Source of the DNA: Nitrospinaceae bacterium
GTDB taxonomy: Bacteria > Nitrospinota > Nitrospinia > Nitrospinales > VA-1
DNA: 64,000 nt
Direction of reading: 5' to 3'
Assembly: GCA_029261655.1 (NCBI GenBank)
Contig: JAJDAY010000026.1
Location: 352,461 to 416,460 of the forward strand
Shown: positions 9,111 to 17,717 of the stretch, in pieces
Position numbering within the stretch: the first letter of the stretch is position 1
Layout of the letters: every line of letters begins with the position of its first letter
Program-made: the position numbers and the translations under genes
The notes under the pieces: model-generated
Databases searched by the model: none
What the model was told of the DNA's origin: nothing
What the model saw: only the letters and a program-made list of their open reading frames with translations

Positions 9111-9242
9111 TCATTCGCTAAACCGAACCATCCTTCCATTTATTAAATACTGTTTGTACTTCCCGCCCGACGAGTGATACCCTTTAAATCAATTTTTATT
9201 ATCTTTGCCGCAAGTTAACCGGCGTTTCTTAAACTCGATTCT

Positions 9243-9971
9243 ATGCCCGCTCAAGTCGATAATATTGGAATGTTCATTCGGGGAATGACCCAGCCGGATG
9301 AACTGATAAAATACATACAGGCCAAGTTTCCCGAAAAGGAAATACAGCAGGCGTATGCCCAAATGGTCGAGGCGTCCAAGGCATTGGCGAAGGATGAAAA
9401 AATCACGCCTTTAAGCGCTTTCTGGAAACTTCTTGAACGGTCCTATCAGAAAAAAACGCCTCCCATGCAATGCGGTGAGGGTTGCGCCCACTGTTGTTAT
9501 ACGGGAGTCACTCTCACCCAGATGGAATGGGACGGCGTTCTCAATCGGGCCGAGAAAAACGGGATCGATCTCAATGAAATCATTGAGCGCTCACATCGAA
9601 CCATCAAAAAGGTTCGTGAGGTTCTGCAAACCAAACGCAATATCGAGCAAATGGATTGGCATAATCTGGTCGTCAACCAGCCCTGCCCGTTTTTGGGAGA
9701 AGATCAGGCCTGCATGGTATACGAAGATCGCCCCCTCGATTGCCGCATGGTGGTCGCTTACCGCGGAGTTTGCGATTCCAAAAAACTGGAGCACGCCCAA
9801 AGGGGCGTTGTTGTGGAAGAAGCCATCGGTTCGACGGTGGTCGCAAGGCTTCAACACGATCAGACCCCAAAATTCAAACGCAGAAAATTTCAAGGCACTC
9901 AACCGCTCAGGCTCTTCCAGCACTGGCTGATTCTCTGGCAGGACAGGAAATCCTCGAAAAAGAAAAAATAA
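9243..9971 (+). CDS. YkgJ-family cysteine cluster protein
   Basis: A 242-residue protein with the CxxxCxxCC cluster of the YkgJ family (C77, C81, C84, C85). Further cysteines lie in PCPFLGEDQACMVYEDRPLDCR. The family is thought to bind zinc or an iron-sulfur cluster; the biochemical role is unknown. The N-terminal 70 residues are helical and the C-terminus is basic (KSSKKKK). It stands alone, with a repeat-rich gap after it. Confidence 0.8.
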   Translation: MPAQVDNIGMFIRGMTQPDELIKYIQAKFPEKEIQQAYAQMVEASKALAKDEKITPLSAFWKLLERSYQKKTPPMQCGEGCAHCCYTGVTLTQMEWDGVLNRAEKNGIDLNEIIERSHRTIKKVREVLQTKRNIEQMDWHNLVVNQPCPFLGEDQACMVYEDRPLDCRMVVAYRGVCDSKKLEHAQRGVVVEEAIGSTVVARLQHDQTPKFKRRKFQGTQPLRLFQHWLILWQDRKSSKKKK

Positions 9972-9998
9972 CTTTTAAAAAAGCTGAAAAACGGGGTC

Positions 9999-10382
9999 AC
10001 CGCAAAGGCGCAGAGGACGCAAAGAAACCAATAACCTAAAATTTGTTAAGATATTTTTCGTGTTCTCCACGACTTCTGCGGTAAAAATATTATTTTTGTT
10101 CATCTGTGGCTTCAACCATCCCCTCGCCCGGCCCTTGTGGTATTGAACATTAGCCTTCATGCCCGGCACGGGCATTCCATTTGGTTGGAAGGGGTGAGAG
10201 TTTATAATATTTCCTCTCCTCTGAGAGGAGAGGATGAAGGTGAGGAGGGATTTAAATCCTTTCCTTTGTTTTCGCAAAGATTCGATATTGGAACACAAGC
10301 CGGAAAGCCTGTCCTGCTACCAATTTATTTTTTTAATCTGTATTTTTCTGTTATTTCTTTGCGTCCTCTGCGCCTTTGCGGT
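9999..10382. repeat. Intergenic element bounded by a perfect 29-bp inverted repeat
   Basis: Bases 9999-10027 (beginning ACCGCAAAGGCGCAGAGGAC) and 10354-10382 are exact reverse complements over 29 bases; the match ends at both sides. About 326 bases lie between them and contain no convincing gene. Inside is a GC-rich palindromic patch near 10216-10235 (CTCTCCTCTGAGAGGAGAGG). The same kind of GCAAAGGCGCAGAGGACGC word occurs as a dispersed repeat in many bacterial genomes, so this may be a non-coding mobile or REP-like unit. There is no transposase here. Confidence 0.7.
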
Positions 10383-10426
10383 AAAAAAGTCTTTAATATC
10401 TTTTTTCACTCCTTTTTCAGTTTCAA

Positions 10427-11443
10427 ATGCCTAAAATCGCTCAACTGACCGCGGCCCGGACCATTGTCATCCATGACCGTCCGCCCCTGATTGCCAAAGA
10501 AAACGAAGCGATCATCGGCGTGGAAACCGCCGGAGTTTGTGGAACTGATCTAGCGCTTTTTTCCGGAGACTACCCGGTTCCCCTGCCTCTGGTGTGCGGC
10601 CACGAGTTTGTGGGCCGGGTCCAATCCATCGGCGAGGGCGTTGATAACCGATGGCTGGGGCGACGGGTCACTGCGGAAATCAACAACACCTGCAAAGCCT
10701 ACAACCGCTCTCCTCTTTGCCAGGCTTGCCAAATAGGAATGTCCGCTCATTGCCAACAACGAACGGTGACGGGAATCATCCATCACGACGGCGCGTTTGC
10801 CGAGGAAGTCACAGTCGCCCAGGGAACCCTGCATGAAATCCCGGACGGAATGGAGTCTACCGTCGCCGCTCTCACGGAACCCCTGGCGGCGGCCTTGCAA
10901 ACGTTTGAGATGTCCCCGGTCACAGGAAAAGAAACGGTGGTGGTGATTGGCCCCGGCCGCTTGGGAGTTCTTATCGTCTTTGTCGCCGCGCTTAAAGGTT
11001 GCCGGGTCATTTCCGTTTCCCGGAGCGAAGCCAAACGCAGGCGTTCACTGGCCTTTGGAGCCTCGCAAGCCTTATCGCCCGAACAGGCATGTGATGGGGT
11101 GAAAGAAATTACAGGAGGGTTGGGAGCGGACATCGTGGTGGACGCCACGGGTCAGCCGAATGGAATCACTCAGGCACTGTCACTGGTCAGACCCAGAGGA
11201 ATAATTTCCGTAAAAACCACTTGCGGCCTTCCCGCCCAGGGACTGGACATGACGAAACTGGTGGTCGATGAAATCCGCCTGCAAGGCTCCCGATGCGGTC
11301 CATTCGGGCTTGCTCTTAAAATTCTGGAAGAACATCAGAAAAAACTCAAAACTCTCATCACCTCCACCCGCCCACTTGCGGAGGCCCAACAGGCTCTGGA
11401 ATCAGCTACTCAGGAAGACAAGGTCCTGCTCAGGATGGATTGA
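10427..11443 (+). CDS. Zinc-dependent alcohol dehydrogenase-family protein
   Basis: A 338-residue medium-chain dehydrogenase. The catalytic zinc site is visible as C38 (GVCGTD) and H59-E60 (CGHE). The structural zinc loop has C89, C98, C101 and C109. The NAD(P)-binding Rossmann motif VIGPGRLGVL follows near residues 173-182; GPGRLG is a variant of the usual GxGxxG. It most likely oxidises or reduces a polyol, sugar or alcohol, with the substrate unknown. No clear ribosome binding site precedes the ATG, which lies 44 bases after the inverted repeat. Confidence 0.78.
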   Translation: MPKIAQLTAARTIVIHDRPPLIAKENEAIIGVETAGVCGTDLALFSGDYPVPLPLVCGHEFVGRVQSIGEGVDNRWLGRRVTAEINNTCKAYNRSPLCQACQIGMSAHCQQRTVTGIIHHDGAFAEEVTVAQGTLHEIPDGMESTVAALTEPLAAALQTFEMSPVTGKETVVVIGPGRLGVLIVFVAALKGCRVISVSRSEAKRRRSLAFGASQALSPEQACDGVKEITGGLGADIVVDATGQPNGITQALSLVRPRGIISVKTTCGLPAQGLDMTKLVVDEIRLQGSRCGPFGLALKILEEHQKKLKTLITSTRPLAEAQQALESATQEDKVLLRMD

Positions 11444-11759
11444 AGGATTCCTCTATTTTCTAACAATATTTGTCACTCTCACTCGCAAAATCCTCTCCTC
11501 AGAATTTTTTCAAATTAACTTAATAATTTCAATTACTTACAAAGACTTTATGCCATAAGGCCTTGACCCGCCATTGCTTAAAATTTGACCAAATTGGCAT
11601 ATTTGTTGCAACTTTACATTATTAAAGAATCCGTCGTATCAGCCGTACTGTTAAAAACAAACAGAAATTTGAAAAAGGGATTTTGACATCAGAACCGGGA
11701 TTAAATGGATTTAACGGGAGAGAAATTCTTCCGCCATAAATATAACGGAGGTGTTTATC
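11444..11759. other. AT-rich intergenic region
   Basis: About 315 bases with no gene that I can support. TTGACC at 11585 and TTGACA at 11683 resemble -35 boxes, but neither has a good -10 at proper spacing. The end of the region carries a strong GGAGGT ribosome binding site at 11746-11751 for the next gene. Confidence 0.4.
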
Positions 11760-12248
11760 ATGAAACGCTTTCTGACCCTGAACGTTCTTTTGGCTTACCT
11801 TACTTTAGCGCCACCCGGTTCGTGGGGCGATCCGCCTCTCATAGCGGAACCTTCACAGGCGACGCAAATCTCCTGGAATCTCGCCAGCAATGGAATGCTA
11901 TTTATCGGTTATGACACCGACCAAAATGGCAAATTGGATTTTCATACCCTGCGGGTGGTGAGAACTTCTTACTTCTCGAAACACCCTCTTGATGTCGTTC
12001 AAGGATATCATCCAGAATATCTCATCTTCGCCAGCAATTTCACAACCACCCATTACTACTATATCGCTTTCAAACAACCGTTGTTCTACGCAATGGATTT
12101 AGACGAGGACGGGCATTGGGATTATATTTACAAAGACTCCGGCCAGGATGGCGTGAACGGTAACGAGACATTTTACGACAGTCCATCAGGCATGCGCCAG
12201 GCTTCTTCCCCGCCCCAGAGCAAAGAGGTAGCCTCCTCTCTTCCATAA
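11760..12248 (+). CDS. Secreted protein with EF-hand-like acidic loops
   Basis: A 162-residue exported protein of unknown function. A signal peptide (MKRFLTLNVLLAYLTLAPPGSWG) precedes the mature part. Two acidic loops, DTDQNGKLDF and DLDEDGHWDY, fit the DxDxDG calcium-binding pattern seen in EF-hand and dockerin-type loops. The rest includes an aromatic-rich stretch TTHYYYIAF. The ATG at 11760 is 8 bases after GGAGGT and is preferred over an in-frame GTG at 11751. It converges on lysA with a gap of 28 bases. Confidence 0.65.
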   Translation: MKRFLTLNVLLAYLTLAPPGSWGDPPLIAEPSQATQISWNLASNGMLFIGYDTDQNGKLDFHTLRVVRTSYFSKHPLDVVQGYHPEYLIFASNFTTTHYYYIAFKQPLFYAMDLDEDGHWDYIYKDSGQDGVNGNETFYDSPSGMRQASSPPQSKEVASSLP

Positions 12249-12276
12249 AGGGAAAAACCTTTGACGCTTTAAGCCG

Positions 12277-13524
12277 TTATCCCTGAACATCTTTCTCTTC
12301 CTGCAAAATATCGTCCAGGGTTTGCCGCCTGCGTGTCAGGATGAGCCGGTCCCCATCCACCACCACTTCCGGAATGAGAGGCTGGGTGTTGTAGTTGGAC
12401 GACATGACGAATCCGTACCCCCCTGCCCCGCCGACCACCATGAGGTCGCCCGCTTTCGGCATGGGAAGCCGGCGCGCCACAGGCTCTTCGTTTTCCTGGG
12501 TCAGCACGTCTCCCGATTCACAAACCGGCCCCGCGACGATGACATCCTGCTCCGGCCCCAGGTCATCCCCTACAAACCAGATGGGGTGGTAGGAACCGTA
12601 GGCCATCGGGCGGATCAAATGACAAAAACCGACGTTGGTCAGAACGTAATCCAGACGCTTACGATCTTCATCGAAGGTATGATTGAGCGAACGAACTTCT
12701 CCCAGAAGATAACCACATCCGGCGACGAACCGCCTGCCCGGTTCTATCTCGCACACGATCTCTCGCCCAAAATGGCTATTCAATAATTTCATCCTCTCCG
12801 CCAGAATATTTTTGTAGCCTGAGATATCCTCCTGGGGCAGATCGGGGTTGTATTGATAAGGCAGGCCGCCGCCGAAATTGATTGTTTGCAAATCGTCGAA
12901 CTGTTTGGCAAATTCCACCAGCTTGCTGGTGATCCGTTTCAAATGCTCCATGTCGCCGCCGGAGCCGATGTGCATGTGAACGCCTGAGATGATCAGCCCA
13001 TACGTTCCCGCGATGCGCTTGACCTCATCCAGATTTTCATGCCAGATACCGTGCTTGCTGTAGGGGCCTCCTGTGTTGGTTTTTTTGGAATGGCCGTGTC
13101 CCTCGCCAGGATTGATGCGGATGGAAATACGATTCGATCCTTTGCCCAGGTCTTTCCAGCCACGGCCATATTCCTCGACCATCCCCAGGGTTCCGCAGTT
13201 GACGAATATATTATTTTCAAGACAATACCCGACGTCGTCGGCATTAAAAAACACGTCGCTGGTAAAACAAATATCTTCCGGTTTGAAACCCGCCCGCAAA
13301 GCGCGCTTGACTTCAAAAACGCTGACCGCATCGATCTTGATCCCGCCGTTTAGCATCTCTTGTAAGATGCGCACGTTGGAACTTGCTTTCATCGCGTAGC
13401 GGGTGACGGGCGAGAGTTGTTTGATTTCGGCGATGGATCGGCGCAATTCTTCCAGACTGTATACATAAACCGGGGTCCCGAATTCACGGGCGATGTCCAG
13501 TACATCGACGTTTTCTATTTTCAT
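12277..13524 (-). CDS. lysA: Diaminopimelate decarboxylase
   Basis: A 415-residue PLP enzyme of the alanine-racemase-fold decarboxylases. The lysine that binds PLP is K46 (YAMKASSN). HIGSGGD, GGGLPY, EPGR and CESGD motifs follow in the expected order and hold the cofactor phosphate and substrate. It converts meso-diaminopimelate to lysine, the last step of lysine synthesis. Carboxynorspermidine decarboxylase is a related family; the length and CESGD motif favour LysA. It is read divergently from speA. Confidence 0.86.
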   Translation of the reverse strand: MKIENVDVLDIAREFGTPVYVYSLEELRRSIAEIKQLSPVTRYAMKASSNVRILQEMLNGGIKIDAVSVFEVKRALRAGFKPEDICFTSDVFFNADDVGYCLENNIFVNCGTLGMVEEYGRGWKDLGKGSNRISIRINPGEGHGHSKKTNTGGPYSKHGIWHENLDEVKRIAGTYGLIISGVHMHIGSGGDMEHLKRITSKLVEFAKQFDDLQTINFGGGLPYQYNPDLPQEDISGYKNILAERMKLLNSHFGREIVCEIEPGRRFVAGCGYLLGEVRSLNHTFDEDRKRLDYVLTNVGFCHLIRPMAYGSYHPIWFVGDDLGPEQDVIVAGPVCESGDVLTQENEEPVARRLPMPKAGDLMVVGGAGGYGFVMSSNYNTQPLIPEVVVDGDRLILTRRRQTLDDILQEEKDVQG

Positions 13525-13859
13525 TTAGGCTCTCAAAGTGATTCTTATTAAAAAAAGGAGGTTTTCCCCTTTGTGAATGGATGGCACCATCCGAAAATTT
13601 ATATCACAATTTGAGCCTTTCACAATTTTCTTTTAACCGGTTTGTTTTTATTTGACATTTACCTGAAATTCGATGATTTTAATGGACGATCCCGCCTTAA
13701 GCGGGGGATATCCAGCAAAGATATTCATTATAAGAGCCGTCCCCCGTCCGCAGGAGTTGGGATGACGAACCCAGCGCGATGAGGCGCTCCACCAGCGGCA
13801 CGACCCATCGCTCGTCAATATTGAGTCCAGCGTCACGCTGGTTCCCTGAAAGCCCAGAC
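13525..13859. other. Divergent regulatory region between lysA and speA
   Basis: This 335-base gap holds the leader hairpin at 13549-13573. A small hairpin CCCGC-CTTAA-GCGGG lies near 13689-13703, and the palindrome CCAGCGTCACGCTGG at 13827-13841 is just before speA. No small gene is supported; an in-frame extension of speA from 13779 reads through the palindromes and looks non-coding. Confidence 0.45.
13549..13573 (-). terminator. Terminator-like hairpin in the lysA leader
   Basis: On the minus strand AAAGGGG, a four-base AAAA loop and CCTCCTTT form a stem of seven pairs with one bulged T, followed by a run of T. It lies about 25-50 bases before the lysA start with no upstream minus-strand gene to terminate. 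It could be a transcriptional attenuator for lysA. No lysine riboswitch-like structure was recognised. Confidence 0.3.
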
Positions 13860-15773
13860 ATGCAGAAATGGTCCATTGAAGAAGCCAGAGAGCACTACAA
13901 TATTTACGGTTGGGGCGCAGGTTATTTCGATATCAACGAAAAAGGCCACGTCGTCGCGCAACCCAAATTAGGCAGTGAACACGCGATCGATCTCAAGCAT
14001 CTGGTCGACGACATCGAGGCAAAAGGCTATTCACTGCCGGTTCTTCTCCGGTTTTCCGATATTTTAAAATCCAGCATCACCAACTTAGCCACCGTATTCC
14101 AGAACGCCATTGAAGAATACCAGTATCAGGGGCAATACCACGGCGTGTTTCCCATCAAGGTGAATCAGCAACGACAGGTGGTCGAGGAAATCGTCAAATT
14201 CGGCAGGCCCTACAATATCGGGCTGGAAGCGGGTTCCAAGCCGGAACTGCACGCCATCCTAGCCATCATGGACAACCCGGAAGCGTTGTTGATCTGCAAC
14301 GGCTACAAGGACGCGCCTTTCATCCGTCTGGCCCTGATGAGCCAGAAGCTCGGCAAAAAAGTTTTCATCGTGGTGGAGAGACTGGACGAACTGGAAATGA
14401 TATACCACGTCGCCAAGGAAGTCGGCGTCCGACCAAACATCGGATTGCGCATCAAACTGGTCAGCGCGGGGTCGGGCCGATGGGCCTCCTCCGCCGGGGA
14501 ATTTTCCAAGTTCGGATTGAATCCGATGGAACTGGTGGACGCTCTGAAAATCGCCAAAGAGTACGGAATTCTGGATTGCATCCAGTTGATTCATTTTCAC
14601 CTTGGAAGCCAGATCACCAACATCCGCAGAATTAAAAACAGTTTGAAGGAAGCGGGCCGGTTTTATTCCGAAATAATGCGGCACGGATGCAATATCCAGT
14701 ACATCGATGTGGGCGGCGGTCTGGGGGTGGACTACGACGGATCCAAATCCACTTATCATTCAAGCACCAACTACACCGTGCAGGAATACGCCAACGATGT
14801 GGTCTATCACCTGCTGGAAATCTGCGAGCGGGAAAACCTGCCGCACCCCAACATCATCTCCGAGTCCGGTCGGGCCATGACCGCCTATCACTCCCTCCTG
14901 GTGGTCAACGTGCTGGATGTCACCTCGTTTCCCGAATGGACCAATCATGTCGAAATCCAGAAAGACGCCCCGGATGTGGTGCGCGAAATTTTTGACGTTC
15001 TGGAATCCACGTCCAACAAGAATCTCATCGAGTCCTGGCATGACGCCACGCACTTGAAAGAGGACGCGCAAAACCAGTTTCTCATGGGCATCCTGTCGCT
15101 CGAACACCGGGCGTTGGTGGAACGTATCTACTGGGGAGTCAGCCGGAAGGTTGAAAAACTCTCGACCCGGCTCAAATTTTTGCCGGATGAAATGAAGACT
15201 CTAAAGAACAGACTGGCCGATAAATACTTCTGCAATTTTTCCGTGTTTCAATCGGTGCCCGATTCCTGGGCCATCGACCACGTGTTTCCGGTGATGCCTA
15301 TCCACCGCTTAAACGAGGAGCCCGACCGGGAAGCGACGCTGGAGGACCTCACCTGCGATTCCGACGGGCGCATCGACACCTTCATCGGTAACCACCGGGG
15401 GACGGAAAAATCCCTGCGGGTGCATTCCATCGAGCCGGAAGAATCCTATCAGTTGGGGATATTCCTGATCGGCGCTTACCAGGAAATCCTGGGAGACATG
15501 CACAACCTGTTCGGCGACACCAACACCGTCCACGTATCGCTCAACGAAGACGGATCGCTGAATTACGAGGAGATCATAGAAGGCGAAGACATCACCGACG
15601 TTCTCGATTACGTTCAGTTCAAGGGCGAAGAACTGGCGGACCGGGTGGCAAGGTTTCTCATCGCCAGCGTCGAAAAGGGGACGCTCACCCAGGAAGAAGC
15701 GGATGACTACCTTGCCTTATATAAGGAAGGTCTCAACGGATACACTTATCTGGTCAAGCCGCCACCAGCGTAG
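13860..15773 (+). CDS. speA: Biosynthetic arginine decarboxylase
   Basis: A 637-residue PLP enzyme that converts arginine to agmatine, the entry to polyamine synthesis. It has K100 in GVFPIKVNQQ as PLP lysine, SAGSGRWASSAGEFSKFGL in the barrel, IHFHLGSQ and DVGGGLGVDYDG, all typical of SpeA. The family length is about 630-660 residues. The ATG at 13860 gives the standard N-terminus (MQKWSIEEARE); the longer frame from 13779 adds a non-conserved stretch. The palindrome at 15765-15779 overlaps its stop. Confidence 0.88.
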   Translation: MQKWSIEEAREHYNIYGWGAGYFDINEKGHVVAQPKLGSEHAIDLKHLVDDIEAKGYSLPVLLRFSDILKSSITNLATVFQNAIEEYQYQGQYHGVFPIKVNQQRQVVEEIVKFGRPYNIGLEAGSKPELHAILAIMDNPEALLICNGYKDAPFIRLALMSQKLGKKVFIVVERLDELEMIYHVAKEVGVRPNIGLRIKLVSAGSGRWASSAGEFSKFGLNPMELVDALKIAKEYGILDCIQLIHFHLGSQITNIRRIKNSLKEAGRFYSEIMRHGCNIQYIDVGGGLGVDYDGSKSTYHSSTNYTVQEYANDVVYHLLEICERENLPHPNIISESGRAMTAYHSLLVVNVLDVTSFPEWTNHVEIQKDAPDVVREIFDVLESTSNKNLIESWHDATHLKEDAQNQFLMGILSLEHRALVERIYWGVSRKVEKLSTRLKFLPDEMKTLKNRLADKYFCNFSVFQSVPDSWAIDHVFPVMPIHRLNEEPDREATLEDLTCDSDGRIDTFIGNHRGTEKSLRVHSIEPEESYQLGIFLIGAYQEILGDMHNLFGDTNTVHVSLNEDGSLNYEEIIEGEDITDVLDYVQFKGEELADRVARFLIASVEKGTLTQEEADDYLALYKEGLNGYTYLVKPPPA

Positions 15774-15779
15774 CGCTGG
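15765..15779. repeat. Palindrome overlapping the speA stop
   Basis: CCAGCG-TAG-CGCTGG is a perfect six-base inverted repeat around the stop codon. It closely resembles CCAGCGTCACGCTGG at 13827-13841 on the other side of speA. No T-run follows, so it is not an ordinary terminator. Confidence 0.5.
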
Positions 15780-15809
15780 ACCCAGATAAACACAAATAAG
15801 GAGAACCAC

Positions 15810-16181
15810 ATGAGTGAAAAAACACTTTACGAGCGCCTCGGTGGATACGACGGCATCACAGGATTTGTCGAGAACCTTCTGCCCCGACTTCAGTCAGATT
15901 CTCTGCTTGGACGTTTCTGGGAAAATCGAGGGGACGACGGCCTTAACAGAGAAAAACAGTTGCTCATTGACTTCCTATGCTCGAATTCTGGTGGACCCGT
16001 TTACTACACAGGTAGAGATATGAAATTATCACATAAAGGCATGAAGATCAGTGAAAAGGATTGGTCCGTGTTTTTTGAACATGCAGGTGCAACTATGGAG
16101 AAATTATCCATACCTCAACAAGAATGCAATGACGTAGTTGCATTCGTATCCAGTTTGAAAAACGATATTGTTGAAGCATGA
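15810..16181 (+). CDS. Truncated hemoglobin (group I-like)
   Basis: A 123-residue globin of the 2-over-2 fold. YERLGGYDGI starts the A helix, GGPVYYTGRDMKLSHKGMKIS holds the proximal heme ligand H75, and the C-terminal helix ends in FVSSLKNDIVEA. Such proteins bind O2 or NO and often detoxify NO or act as redox sensors. The usual distal B10 Tyr is not obvious in the B helix (FVENLLPRLQSD). A strong AAGGAG site precedes the ATG. It may be read with speA, 36 bases upstream. Confidence 0.82.
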   Translation: MSEKTLYERLGGYDGITGFVENLLPRLQSDSLLGRFWENRGDDGLNREKQLLIDFLCSNSGGPVYYTGRDMKLSHKGMKISEKDWSVFFEHAGATMEKLSIPQQECNDVVAFVSSLKNDIVEA

Positions 16182-16332
16182 GAGTATTTTTCAGATGTCC
16201 ACAATTGACCGATAATCGTCGCAAAACTTTCGCCAGTTTCCAGAGTTAATTCGAATTTTAAAGATGATATTCTCAATCAAAAATATTGAACTTAAGCCCC
16301 CCCCATTTCCATCGTGACAGGAAGCTGTGGAG

Positions 16333-16530
16333 TTATTCCCACTGACCGGGTTTTAGCGGCTCGTGGCAAGCCTCGCAATAGCTGTCCTTATAGGCGTTCT
16401 CGTGTTTGCATTCCGGGCAAAAGATGGTTTTGTTCTCGCCATATTCATGGAACATGTGCAGGCACTTTTCGCACCAGGCTGCTTTCGTTACATTTTCGGT
16501 CCCACATTTAGGGCAGATTTCTACGCTCAT
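16333..16530 (-). CDS. Double zinc-ribbon protein
   Basis: A 65-residue protein with four CxxC pairs (CPKCG, CEKC, CPEC, CEAC) arranged as two zinc ribbons. It likely binds two zinc ions and nucleic acid or protein; no specific role is known. The ATG at 16530 is chosen because the frame upstream to 16689 overlaps the divergent NTF2-like gene and is not conserved-looking. Confidence 0.7.
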   Translation of the reverse strand: MSVEICPKCGTENVTKAAWCEKCLHMFHEYGENKTIFCPECKHENAYKDSYCEACHEPLKPGQWE

Positions 16531-16588
16531 AGTGTTTGTTAGATGGCTGGAAAGGTGAAGAGGTGTAAAAATTTTTGAAGAGGACTCA

Positions 16589-16924
16589 GTGAAACCATTA
16601 CAGCTGGCTCTTGAATTTATGGATATATTTTTCTCAGGTGAAAATTTTGAGAAATTGAACTCCCTATTGACCGATAACTTTAATTTCAATGGACCCTTTT
16701 ACCAGTTTGACTCCGCCGAGGCCTACATAACTTCTTTGCAAGCCGACCCTCCCAAAGGATTTAAATATGAAATTATCCGATCCTTTGAAAATGAATCCTC
16801 TGCCTGTTTAATTTACCAATTCACCAAACCTGGAGTATGCACACCGATGGTTCAATTGTTTGAAGTGAAAGAAAGAAAAATCAGCAAAGTTTTGCTGGTT
16901 TTTGATACCCAGACCTTTAGCTGA
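16589..16924 (+). CDS. NTF2/SnoaL-like protein
   Basis: A 111-residue protein with the alpha+beta cone-fold pattern: an N-terminal helix LALEFMDIFFSGENFEKL, then LLTDNFNFNGPF, and a C-terminal pair of strands (VQLFEVKERKISKVLLVFD). It may bind or isomerise a small hydrophobic molecule. The start is a GTG preceded by AAGAGGA. The pocket residues do not identify a substrate. Confidence 0.6.
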   Translation: MKPLQLALEFMDIFFSGENFEKLNSLLTDNFNFNGPFYQFDSAEAYITSLQADPPKGFKYEIIRSFENESSACLIYQFTKPGVCTPMVQLFEVKERKISKVLLVFDTQTFS

Positions 16925-16969
16925 TCTTAGAAGGTCCGCAAATCAAGTAAACCTCGCACCCTTCGCGGA

Positions 16970-17140
16970 TTATTTTTCCGAATCTATCTGCTCTTGGGCT
17001 TCCTTTTTGGTATCTCGACGCTTGTAAACCTTCGCGGACTCCTTAACCTTCTCGTGATACCGTTTGGTTTGAAGCTGTTGGGCGGCCACTTCGGCCTCCA
17101 ATTCTTCCTTTGTCTTTATTTTTTTCTTTTTTGATTTCAT
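16970..17140 (-). CDS. Small basic coiled-coil-like protein
   Basis: A 56-residue open frame that starts with ATG (complement of 17138-17140) and ends in TAA. The product is very rich in Lys, Glu and Gln, starts MKSKKKKIKTKEELEAE and is probably one long helix. The reading frame fills the gap between the NTF2-like gene and the next gene. No good ribosome binding site is visible. It could be a chance frame, but its composition is that of a real small nucleoid- or ribosome-associated protein. Confidence 0.5.
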   Translation of the reverse strand: MKSKKKKIKTKEELEAEVAAQQLQTKRYHEKVKESAKVYKRRDTKKEAQEQIDSEK

Positions 17141-17210
17141 ATCGTTTATTTTATCATTTTTACCATAAGACTGTCATCGCTACATTATCTACTTTGATTA
17201 AAGAGATCAT

Positions 17211-17660
17211 ATGACCAAACAGGAAGTCCTGACCAAAATCGATGAGGTGTTCGGCAATCTACCGAGACCCGTTCAGCTCATCCGCGACCCGAAGCATTGC
17301 TGTGAATGCGAAGAGCACGAGGAAACCCTCGCCAGGCTGACTCCACAAACCATCAGCATAAAGGAAGTGGGAAGCCCGGCCTGGGATCCTATGACGTTTG
17401 CCTCAGATGCCAGCTTCCATTATTTTATGCCAGGCTTGGTCCGAATGGCATTGGAAAAGGGTGAGGAAAGTTTTCTCGACCAGTTCCTGTTTCATCTTGA
17501 TTCCGGCAGAATCGATGAAATGAATTCAGAACAAAAGGCGGTACTGGCTGATTTTTTCTGGTTTGTTTATGAAACGATGCCGGAGGAAGTAGACTCTAAA
17601 CACTTGGGAGATGTGGAGTGGGCCAGGGTCATCGAAAAACTGGAAGGCCGCTGGAAATAA
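17211..17660 (+). CDS. Conserved hypothetical protein (DUF6714-like)
   Basis: A 149-residue soluble protein. A CCECEEHEE stretch near residues 30-38, the loop WDPMTFASDASFHYFMPGLVRMAL and a long acidic helical end are notable. The layout resembles my recollection of DUF6714, but I am not certain. Two adjacent cysteines followed by CE suggest metal binding. It may be cotranscribed with the PPOX-family gene 57 bases downstream. Confidence 0.55.
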   Translation: MTKQEVLTKIDEVFGNLPRPVQLIRDPKHCCECEEHEETLARLTPQTISIKEVGSPAWDPMTFASDASFHYFMPGLVRMALEKGEESFLDQFLFHLDSGRIDEMNSEQKAVLADFFWFVYETMPEEVDSKHLGDVEWARVIEKLEGRWK

Positions 17661-17717
17661 CCCCAAAAGGGGCGGATTCAATGGACGCGGTTATTGCAAT
17701 AACATTTGGAGGTCACA

